A program made the translations under genes and the position numbers. Positions 15,226-22,421 of a stretch of 64,000 nt of DNA are shown one piece after another; positions within the stretch are counted from its first letter, which is position 1, and each line of letters opens with the position of its first letter. A model generated the notes under the pieces. That model was not told the origin of the DNA, did no database searches, and saw only the letters and a program-made list of their open reading frames with translations. Source of the DNA: Nocardiopsis sp. YSL2 (GTDB taxonomy: Bacteria > Actinomycetota > Actinomycetes > Streptosporangiales > Streptosporangiaceae); contig NZ_JAMOAO010000001.1 in assembly GCF_030555055.1 (NCBI RefSeq), positions 1,054,001 through 1,118,000 on the forward strand. Reading direction: 5' to 3'.

Positions 15226-16917
15226 TTACTTGGCCCGGCGTCCAAGATAGATGCGTGACTCCCAGGGGCGTAGCGGCGCGAGTACGGTGTTTGGCTCCCT
15301 GTGAGTGCCGAGGAGGAGTTGGGGGCTGTTCCCGAACTCCTCCGGTCGCAGATTTACTTCGGCCACCTCCCCACTCCAGTTGGCAAGAACCAGGAGGATC
15401 TGCTCACCGAGCGTCCGCGTGTAAGCGTAGATCGAATCGTGCTCCTCGAGCAGAGGCGCGAACGTGCCATGCACGATGACTGGATACCGCTTGCGCAGAT
15501 CGATTATCCGCCTGTAATGATGGAACACCGAGCCAGGATCGTCAACGGCTGCCTGAGCGTTGATCTCGGTGTGGTTGGAGTTAACGCTGATCCAAGGGGT
15601 GCCGGGGGTGAATCCGGCATTCGCCGAAGCGTCCCACTGCATGGGCGTGCGGGCGTTGTCTCGGCTCATCCGTCTGATAGCCGGCATCACCGCCTCGGCG
15701 GTGGTCCGCCCGGAGGCCCTTATTTCTCGGTAGTGACGAAGCGTCTCGATGTCCCGGTAGTCTTCAATGTCGTCGAAGTGGGCGTTGGTCATGCCTAGCT
15801 CTTCGCCCTGGTACACAAACGGTGTTCCCTTCAGCATGTGCAGGGTCGTGGCCAGGGTCTTGGCAGATGTCTCGCGGTACCGCTCGTCATCACCGAATCG
15901 CGAAACGACGCGGGGCTGATCATGGTTGCTCCAGTAGAGGCTGTTCCAGCCGCAATCGCCCAGTTCGGTCTGCCAGCGGTTGAGGGAAGATTTGAGCACC
16001 CTCAGATCCAGGGGAACCGGATCGAACTTGCCGCCGGGGCCGTGGTCGACGTCGACATGCTCGAACTGGAAGACCATGTTCAGCTCGTGCCGGTCGGGGT
16101 TGGTGTGCAGTCGGGCCTGGCCTACGTCGACACCGGGCATCTCTCCGATAGTTACGACATTGCGTCCGGCGAAGACCGTCTCGTGCATCTCGCTGAGGAA
16201 TTCGTGCAAGCGCGGACCGTTGATGACGTGTTCGTCGGGAGATCCGAAGTCGCCGACGGGTCGGCCGTCGGGTAGTCCGGGGCTCTTGGAAACGAAATTG
16301 ACGACGTCCATTCGGAAGCCGTCGGCGCCTCGGTCAAGCCACCAGCGGGCGATCTCGTGTACCTCCCTGCGCACCCGTGGGTCGTCCCAGTTCAGGTCGG
16401 GCTGGCGACGGGAGAAGAGGTGGAGGTAGTACTCGCCGGTCGCCTCATCTAAATCCCAGGCCGATCCTGAGAAGACCGACCCCCAGTTATTGGGGGCTTG
16501 CCCGTCCTCTCGCGGCGAACGCCAGAAGTAGTAGCCACGCTTCTCTGAATCGACGGAGGATCTGGATTCGGTGAACCAGGGGTGCTCATCGCTGGTGTGG
16601 TTGACCACGAGGTCCATTACCAGGCGCATTCCACGCTCGTGCAACCCGTCCCGCAGCCGATCCCAGTCCGCAAGCGTTCCGAAACGGGGGTGGATGTCAA
16701 AATAGTCGCTGATATCGTATCCGTTGTCCTCCCAAGGTGACGGATAGATAGGTGACAACCAGACCGCGTCTACACCCAGCAATTTCAGATAGTCGAGCCT
16801 GCCGATGACGCCTGCCAGATCGCCTACGCCGTCCCCGTCGCTGTCCTGGAAACTGCTGGGGTAGATTTGGTAGACGACACTGGATTTCCACCACTCGGGG
16901 TCTGGCTGCAGCGGCAT
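15226..16917 (-). CDS. GH13 oligo-1,6-glucosidase / alpha-glucosidase
   Basis: The 563-residue enzyme is a full-length GH13 subfamily protein that hydrolyses alpha-glucosidic bonds of isomaltose-like or maltodextrin fragments in the cytoplasm (no signal peptide). Conserved regions: DAVWLSPIYPSP, LVMDLVVNHTSDEHPWF (region I), GFRMDVVNF with nucleophile Asp (about residue 197), IGEMPG with acid/base Glu (about 253), SNHDQPR with the third Asp (about 325), and the C-terminal MQWDASANAGFT. The NHT and GFRMDVV sequences fit oligo-1,6-glucosidase better than trehalose synthase. Start ATG 16917 has AGGTGG upstream. It lies 87 nt downstream of the solute-binding fusion gene, so the two are probably one operon. 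Confidence 0.92.
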   Translation of the reverse strand: MPLQPDPEWWKSSVVYQIYPSSFQDSDGDGVGDLAGVIGRLDYLKLLGVDAVWLSPIYPSPWEDNGYDISDYFDIHPRFGTLADWDRLRDGLHERGMRLVMDLVVNHTSDEHPWFTESRSSVDSEKRGYYFWRSPREDGQAPNNWGSVFSGSAWDLDEATGEYYLHLFSRRQPDLNWDDPRVRREVHEIARWWLDRGADGFRMDVVNFVSKSPGLPDGRPVGDFGSPDEHVINGPRLHEFLSEMHETVFAGRNVVTIGEMPGVDVGQARLHTNPDRHELNMVFQFEHVDVDHGPGGKFDPVPLDLRVLKSSLNRWQTELGDCGWNSLYWSNHDQPRVVSRFGDDERYRETSAKTLATTLHMLKGTPFVYQGEELGMTNAHFDDIEDYRDIETLRHYREIRASGRTTAEAVMPAIRRMSRDNARTPMQWDASANAGFTPGTPWISVNSNHTEINAQAAVDDPGSVFHHYRRIIDLRKRYPVIVHGTFAPLLEEHDSIYAYTRTLGEQILLVLANWSGEVAEVNLRPEEFGNSPQLLLGTHREPNTVLAPLRPWESRIYLGRRAK

Positions 16918-17004
16918 GAACGATCCCACCTTTCAGGGGTTTTGTACTTCTATGACTGGTTGCGCAATCATGAAGGTCAGTATGGAGTCGAGATTCTGAG
17001 GTGG

Positions 17005-18633
17005 TCATTGGTTTGCGGAGAAGTACGCACGGAGCCTCGATGCTGCACGAACAGCAACTTTCCTGGCGGGTTCTCCGGAGACGACTGCGGCCTGAGCCTC
17101 ACCGAGAACGGACCACATGAGGTGGACATCGTGGAAGGAGGGCATCATAGTCCCATTTTTACAAAGCCCCTGGTAGACGTCTAGATCGGTGTCGCCCTTG
17201 TTGATTCCATTCCGAGCTGCAGGTGCGACGACAGCACTGGACAGGGTCTGCATGACCGAAGCCTGAGCGAGGTGCTCAGAGAACAGGTCGTGGGCGATCA
17301 GCTTACTCCTCCCTCTTCTTGCCATCATGAGGCCGTGGACCAGGGTTAAGGAAACCGCAGAGCCACCCTCGGCGAAAGGTGGGACAGGACTGACTACTGT
17401 AGGAACTCCGGATCTCCGGGCGTGCCTGAGACCGTCTGAAGTGCTAATCAGAAAGGCGGATCGGCGATTGCAGAATATGCCGAGTGCCTCCCGAGCATCC
17501 ATGGTACGGCGAAGTATCCCGGAGCCGCGTTCTCCCATTCGTCCGATCGTCTCCAGTGCGTTAACGGATTCTTCAGAGTCCAGAAGCACCTGACTCCTGT
17601 CCCAGGGGGCTTCAGGTGCTCGCCCTAGTACCCGCCCTCCTGCACTGGAAAATATTGGCCATATCTGGAACGGATCACCCTGATCACCGATCCTCAGGCA
17701 GAGGACTTCGTCCACGCGGCCACTATCTCGCAGAGCGAGTCCGAGGGTGATCATCTCCTCGACCGTTGTGGGTACTTCGGGCACCAACTCCTTGTTCCTG
17801 ATCAGAGCGACAGCGTCGAGAGTCGTCGGAAGTCCGTACAGCCCTCCCTTATAGGTGAGCGCATCTAGTGCCCAGCCAGGGAAGAGGGACCGGTGCTTGA
17901 CCGAAAGGGTTGTCGATTCCAATACTCCGTGGTCGGCGAAGCTCCCGATCCAATCATGAGGAGCGATGATCGCATCCGGAACCAGCTTCCCATCCAAGGA
18001 GTCGCGAATGAACTTCTCTCTGGCACCCGAACCGACATCCTCTTCAAAGTCCACGGCCACACCATAGGTGTTCATAAAATCGTCGCGGAATAGGTTGATC
18101 GCGGAAGCGCGCGACATGTCCGTTTGGACAAGAACTTCGGAGGAAAGATCTGTTAGATGACCATATTGGTTTCTCTCCCACCTGACGCCTTTGGCGTCCG
18201 TGAACGTCAGCCTCACACGGAAGAAGTCGCTCCCGTCTTCTCCCCCTCCATCTGGGCTCTCGACGGTGAAGTGTTCCGCATCTGCTTTGGGTGGCAGAAC
18301 CCCAACCTGGAATTTCAGTAACTCGGAACGGCCGTCCGACGAGAACAGAACGATGTGCGCGTGGTAGACAGGAGCGCCCGACTTATTCTGTATGAAAACT
18401 CCGCTCTCACTGGTTTCCGGGGATTCCTGCCACCAACAACTGAGGAGTTCCGCCTGGGCCCTGCGCCTGGAGGCCTCTTGGATGGATCGCTCCTCTTGCG
18501 AGAGCTGATCCCTCTCCGTTTCGAGTTTGTACATCCGACGGGCCACCTGTGAGGTGATCCATGCGCTGGATAACGCCAGGACTGCGGATATCGACGCCAC
18601 CCAGGCGGGGACGTCGACGTCTCCAGGTACCAT
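17005..18633 (-). CDS. Membrane-anchored protein with MalE-like solute-binding domain
   Basis: The 542-residue protein has one N-terminal membrane helix (VASISAVLALSSAWITSQ, about residues 13-30) followed by ARRMYK and a coiled segment, a beta domain (about 60-150) with GVFIQNKSGAPVYHAHIVLF, and a C-terminal half matching type I solute-binding proteins such as MalE: LFRDDFMNTYGVAVDFEED, PDAIIAPHDWIGSFADHGVL, GLYGLPTTLDAVALIRNKEL and PTTVEEMI. Positive charges after the helix predict that the binding domain faces the cytoplasm, unlike normal ABC binding proteins. No permease or ATPase genes are nearby; the next gene is a glucosidase. It may be an intracellular sugar sensor, or a periplasmic type with wrong predicted topology. 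Start ATG 18633 has GGGAGG upstream. Confidence 0.75.
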   Translation of the reverse strand: MVPGDVDVPAWVASISAVLALSSAWITSQVARRMYKLETERDQLSQEERSIQEASRRRAQAELLSCWWQESPETSESGVFIQNKSGAPVYHAHIVLFSSDGRSELLKFQVGVLPPKADAEHFTVESPDGGGEDGSDFFRVRLTFTDAKGVRWERNQYGHLTDLSSEVLVQTDMSRASAINLFRDDFMNTYGVAVDFEEDVGSGAREKFIRDSLDGKLVPDAIIAPHDWIGSFADHGVLESTTLSVKHRSLFPGWALDALTYKGGLYGLPTTLDAVALIRNKELVPEVPTTVEEMITLGLALRDSGRVDEVLCLRIGDQGDPFQIWPIFSSAGGRVLGRAPEAPWDRSQVLLDSEESVNALETIGRMGERGSGILRRTMDAREALGIFCNRRSAFLISTSDGLRHARRSGVPTVVSPVPPFAEGGSAVSLTLVHGLMMARRGRSKLIAHDLFSEHLAQASVMQTLSSAVVAPAARNGINKGDTDLDVYQGLCKNGTMMPSFHDVHLMWSVLGEAQAAVVSGEPARKVAVRAASRLRAYFSANQ

Positions 18634-19028
18634 GGCCACCTCCCAACAGATCCAGGCAGGGAAGAACGGTGGGACAATCGTATCTGAAGGGAACAGCTTC
18701 CGTGTGAACTCTGTGAATGAATTTACGAGAGTTTCTCATGGGGCGTTTATCGATCGAGCCCGGCGTCGCGGTCGAGTGGCGAATCATTCGCATACCACGC
18801 ACGATCAGACTTAGTACCCCAGTTGTAGATTCGGTTTGCCCTGGTAGATGACCACCTGCTGGACTCTGCGAGACGAAGTCTCGCTGACCCGGACGTTCCC
18901 AGCACACACGAACGGCCACCGCCCGATCATCGATGGTTGTGAAGACACAGAATCCCGAGGCGGTGGCCGCGGCCACCCGCCCACAGCGACTACTCCTGTA
19001 TTCGCAGGTAGTCATGATGGGGCGGTAG
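18634..19028. other. Intergenic region upstream of the sugar operon
   Basis: About 395 bp with no supported gene. It should hold the promoter for the solute-binding fusion and glucosidase pair. A short AT-rich stretch lies at about 18710-18745 (aatttacgagag); no clear operator was found. Confidence 0.35.
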
Positions 19029-19196
19029 TTAGGAGGACGAGAGCCGCCGCAGGACAAGGCGAGCGGGTTCGAGCACGGCCCAGTCCTCCCCCTGATCCAG
19101 GAGCACGCGGCAGCCGTCCTGGATCTCCTCCCGAGCCCAGAGATCCTCGATGACAGCGAGGGTTGTTTCGTTCGTTCCAGTCAGCTTCACGGGCAT
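19029..19196 (-). CDS. Possible small protein, 55 aa
   Basis: A possible gene with product PVKLTGTNETTLAVIEDLWA plus a C-terminal half EEIQDGCRVLLDQGEDWAVLEP. The pattern of alternating hydrophobics and acids looks protein-like and the text is not a shadow of another gene, but the ribosome site before ATG 19196 is weak and no family is known. An upstream ATG at 19220 is an alternative start. Confidence 0.35.
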   Translation of the reverse strand: MPVKLTGTNETTLAVIEDLWAREEIQDGCRVLLDQGEDWAVLEPARLVLRRLSSS

Positions 19197-19361
19197 TGGC
19201 GGCCGGGAGGTCCTTAGCAAGGGGGCAGAGGTGCTGCGAACACCCTTGGTGTGCAGACGTTCCTCGGACAGCTTGGTCGCCAGGAAGTCCGGCGTGCTCC
19301 TTCCCGCGTCTGACAGCTTGGATCCCGGAGGGGCGGTGCCAAGAGGTCGAGGTCGGTCAAG

Positions 19362-20360
19362 TCACTTCTTCAGGTGGCTGGTCTTGGACACCCCAGGCCT
19401 GGTCAAAGCGGCCAGGGAGGTGTAGCCCTGACTCATCGTCCACGCCCACGGCCGACCCGACGACGCGGTCTTGTCATTGACGATCGGGGCGTCAAGCCGC
19501 ACGGTGTCGGATTCCTTCGGACCTGAGAGCAGGAACACCTTGTAGTGATCCCCTTCCTCCCTGACGCGGGCGTCCAGAGCCCACCGGATGAGCTGCCCGA
19601 TCCGGGCATCGTTCCCACCCAGGGCCTCGCGACGATCAGCCTCGACCTGGGTGAACGGGACGCGATCCTCCCAGGCGCGGATGTGCGCGATCTCCGGTTG
19701 AATGGCCCGGTCGGCGTAGAAGCCCTGATGTGTCACCCCGGGTTGGAAGAAGCGGTCCGGTTGGCAGATGTAGGCAGAAGTCTTGAGGTACTCGCCGTAG
19801 GCGAGGCCGGCCGCGACGACCACGACGTCGTCGTGTGTGATCAGGCCCTCCGCCTCGAATAGGGCTTGGAGTTCACCCAGTAGGAAGCGGTCACGTTCCG
19901 AGGACGGGAGGAGGGTGTCGTTCAGGACTTCGGTGATGGCGTCGTGCAGAGCTGCGAAGTCGAACCACACCACCCGTTCGTTCGCCAGAGCATCGATCAC
20001 CGCAGGCCTGACGGGGTCGGGGGTGAGTACGAACAGCAACCTCTTGGACTTGCTTCCAGCGTCCTTGTCGAGGTGCTCCAGGTGGCCGGTGATCTGAATT
20101 CGGTCCTTGATGGCGTTAGGGACGGTCTTGACCTCGAACAGGTAGATGAAGTCGGCTGCGATACGCGCGTCGGGAACGGTGCCCTCACCGGTCGAGGGCT
20201 GGTTGATGAAGGAAACCATCTCCAGGGTGGACTCGCCTGAGGCCTTGGCCAGGATGCGTTCGGTCAGGGACAGGCCGACGCGTTCGAAGACGGCCAGCAT
20301 GGAGGAGGTGACCCGGTTCTCGCCGTGGCTGTAGGTGGAGAACAGCGGTGTGGACGACAT
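19362..20360 (-). CDS. PD-(D/E)XK nuclease-like protein
   Basis: The 332-residue protein carries a PD-(D/E)XK-like core: a helix with Glu (VFERVGLSLTERILAKAS), then VPDARIAADFIYLFEVKTVPN (about residues 62-82) with the PD, E-x-K triad, followed by IQITGHLEHLD and RLLFVLTPDPVRPAV, which continue the restriction-endonuclease-like fold. The C-terminal half (ICQPDRFFQPGVTHQGFYAD, then a charged end) is unassigned. Start ATG 20360 has a perfect AGGAGG. No methyltransferase is adjacent, so it is not a classical restriction pair; a defence or element-maintenance nuclease is an inference. It ends next to the second scar's flank. Confidence 0.65.
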   Translation of the reverse strand: MSSTPLFSTYSHGENRVTSSMLAVFERVGLSLTERILAKASGESTLEMVSFINQPSTGEGTVPDARIAADFIYLFEVKTVPNAIKDRIQITGHLEHLDKDAGSKSKRLLFVLTPDPVRPAVIDALANERVVWFDFAALHDAITEVLNDTLLPSSERDRFLLGELQALFEAEGLITHDDVVVVAAGLAYGEYLKTSAYICQPDRFFQPGVTHQGFYADRAIQPEIAHIRAWEDRVPFTQVEADRREALGGNDARIGQLIRWALDARVREEGDHYKVFLLSGPKESDTVRLDAPIVNDKTASSGRPWAWTMSQGYTSLAALTRPGVSKTSHLKK

Positions 20361-20431
20361 GGAAACGACCTCCTGGGGGTGTTAGTGGTCGGTCTTCACC
20401 GTGCAGCAAGAGTTGGTCTCTGGCCAACGAA

Positions 20432-20830
20432 GACCTCGCGAGGTGCCATCGGACGCCGCCAAGGGCCAGTGTGTGCTCCGATTATGCTCCGCAGTTCCGT
20501 ACTGGCACGGCACCGGGCAGCACCTCTTGACACGAAACGACAGTGGTGATCGGATCGATAGGGACGAAACGGCAGCCTTTGGCACGCAGAGACACGAAAG
20601 CACCGGACTTCTAATCCGATGGCCGCAGGTTCGAATCCTGCCGGGTGCACCACAAAACCCCAGGTCAAACGGGGTGCACGAGTCGAACAGACGAGGCGCG
20701 AGGCCCGGATCCGGGCCTAAAATGCTCCGTGTGTGCTCCCCAGTACAAGGTCCAGTACAGGTCGGCGAGCACCTCACGGAGCATTTTGCCCTCCCGTGAC
20801 CCTGTCGGCGCTGGGCCAGGGCACAGCCCG
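20432..20830 (+). repeat. Scar 2: tRNA-Arg(UCU) 3' half with long flank
   Basis: gacctcgcgaggtgccatcg starts the left flank, followed by gtgtgctccgattatgctcc. The tRNA part (20601-20652) has a 3' anticodon arm with loop cttctaa (anticodon UCU), variable loop, full T arm and acceptor cgggtgc-A-CCA. No matching gcacccg acceptor strand or D arm exists upstream, so it is not a working tRNA. The right flank (20653-20830) is shared with scar 3 over most of its length. Confidence 0.85.
20719..20787. repeat. 13-bp inverted repeat beside scar 2
   Basis: aaaatgctccgtg (20719-20731) and cacggagcatttt (20775-20787) are perfect inverted copies separated by 43 nt that include another gtgtgctcccc motif. 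Scar 3 keeps a 10-bp version with a different spacer. Conservation of arms but not spacer suggests a protein-binding or stem function, possibly for the integrase. Confidence 0.7.
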
Positions 20831-21451
20831 CGTCCGCCCGTCAACGCCTCACAGCCGCCCCGACACGGGCGATCCCGGCCCTGCCCGCCCCGGTCGGCAC
20901 GACAGCCGCCCACGAATACGACAACAACGCCACAGCCCACTGCGCGGCGCGCCCATGTCAAGAATCCGCTGGGTCACGGACCATGCCCTCGACCAACCGG
21001 GACAAGCGCGTCGCGCCATCGACCGTTCGAAGGAGGGGAGGTAGTCCTCCAGCGAGCACTTCTCCCGCCACAGAGAGCCGCTGTAGGAGACCATCACCGG
21101 CCAATGGTCCGGCGCGCCCACCGCGTGCCAGTGCCTCACGGCCCCGCAGGGTGCATCATCCCCCACGGAACGCGCTCGGCCCAGCCCAGAGCCATCGTGA
21201 ACCTTGAAGTCTGCGCGCCCAGCACCGTCTCGACCAGATCCCACTCCGTCTCCTACCGCCGATACCGGCGACAGGGAGCACCCTACTCGGCAGAGCAGAT
21301 CTTCGACCCGCTCTTCCAATCCCACACCGCTCATGTCCGAACACCACGGATTTCCAGTCCCCTTGTCCGGCCCAAGGCCGAGCGGCGGGATGTCGGTTAT
21401 GGAGCCTAGAGTCCCCTATCACCTGCACAACTCGCACCCCCGGAAACCTCC

Positions 21452-21826
21452 GTGAACCGCCGCACCCCGCCCCGCCCGGCCAACATCGAAGAGCTGTATC
21501 CCGAGCTGCGCCCCTGGCGCAGGGAGACCGTACGCCTCCACCCCCGCCCCGGCCGACCCTCCAGCCATGACAGCTCTGTCGGAGGACCGCTCCTGTGGCC
21601 CCAGGACGAGCCCTGGCCCGTCTGCGACGGCGAGCACTACGACCGCGATACCCAGGAACCCTACGACAGAGAGGTCAAACTCGTCCCCGTAGTCCAGCTC
21701 CACCGGACCCACGCACCCGACGCCCCCTTCCTCGCGGGGCACGACCTCCTCCAGGTGTTGCGGTGCCCCTACGACCACGGCGAACTGCTTCTCAAGGAAG
21801 CACTCAGAACACCAGAACTTATGTAG
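21452..21826 (+). pseudogene. Truncated YwqG/DUF1963-like protein
   Basis: The reading (124 residues) matches the start of actinobacterial YwqG/DUF1963-type proteins: SSVGGPLLWPQDEPWPVC, VKLVPVVQLHRTHAPDAPF and GHDLLQVLRCPYDHGE. Full-length relatives are two to three times longer. Here the frame degenerates after CPYDHGE and stops at an AT-rich junction (21830), where the RHS immunity gene begins on the other strand. It looks cut by the insertion of the toxin-immunity module. DUF1963 proteins often occur as immunity proteins. Confidence 0.6.
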
Positions 21827-21830
21827 ATGA

Positions 21831-22421
21831 CTATAAAAAGAAATCAAGTATGCGCAAAGAGGAATATGAAACGAGCACAGACGAAACAAGGAAAACGATG
21901 TTCAAATGCGCACCGAAACGAACTTCGCCACCCACCCCTCCGCGGTTTTCAATCTTGCGCGCATTTAAGAAAGCTTCAATTTCTCGAGCGCAGCGGCGAT
22001 TGGTGGGGAAGCCAAACATTGCACCGATCAGCGACCCCCCGAGGTTAAAGCACCAGTACTTACTGCCATCGCTTGTGATGACGTCGACACCCCCCTCCCA
22101 GGTGACGCCTGAAATCTTACCAGCGGGAATTACTGTCTTACTGAAGAGGTTTCTTACAATGACGCCATTCTCATCAATCTTAATATTGGTGAAGAATGAC
22201 GCCTTTAGAAGGAACCACCAAACCAGAGGAAAGAACAGCGAGAGAAACCAAATTGATCCCCTTCCTATCGGATCAGGATCAAGCGACTCTTCCATGGCCC
22301 AGGCGAGCCAGAAAAGAAGGAAGAGGAACGACACAAGAATTCCAAACGCAGCCGTCCATCGGTTCCTCAGGACTTTTCCGCGACCAAATGAAGCGTTCTT
22401 ATAGATGGCCAAGGATATCAA
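21831..22421 (-). CDS. Likely immunity protein: two-helix membrane protein with PH-like domain
   Basis: The 196-residue product has two hydrophobic helices close together (AAFGILVSFLFLLFWLAWAM and SIWFLSLFFPLVWWFLLKAS, about residues 24-75), then a beta-rich PH-like part (IKIDENGVIVRN, then VIPAGKISGVTWEGGVDVITS) and a basic tail. The start TTG overlaps the RHS stop (TTGA), or a TTG 9 nt further in with better ribosome spacing. The gene is clearly AT-richer than the RHS gene, as expected of a recently acquired toxin-specific immunity gene. A membrane immunity would suit a membrane-active or periplasmic toxin (inference). Confidence 0.65.
   Translation of the reverse strand: MISLAIYKNASFGRGKVLRNRWTAAFGILVSFLFLLFWLAWAMEESLDPDPIGRGSIWFLSLFFPLVWWFLLKASFFTNIKIDENGVIVRNLFSKTVIPAGKISGVTWEGGVDVITSDGSKYWCFNLGGSLIGAMFGFPTNRRCAREIEAFLNARKIENRGGVGGEVRFGAHLNIVFLVSSVLVSYSSLRILDFFL

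Larger units (their letters stand above)
20361..21451. other. Scar 2 region without an intact gene
   Basis: About 1.1 kb. It contains the scar flank and tRNA remnant (20432-20700), a GC palindrome (20701-20718), the 13-bp inverted repeat (20719-20787) and about 0.6 kb of DNA with only short protein-like fragments, for example SYSGSLWREKCSLEDYLPSF on the minus strand near 21060. No function can be given to those. Confidence 0.45.

Noticed and set aside
20601-20652. Possible functional tRNA-Arg at scar 2
   Set aside because: Only the anticodon 3' side, T arm and acceptor 3' strand exist; no D arm or matching acceptor 5' strand is found upstream.
20396-20668. Minus-strand frame reading PAGFEPAAIGLEVR across scar 2 (similar at scars 1, 3 and 4)
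   Set aside because: This is the well-known false protein from reading a tRNA 3' end backwards.
21000-21334. Possible gene on the minus strand after scar 2
   Set aside because: A short protein-like stretch exists but there is no start, no family and the frame is of shadow type outside it.
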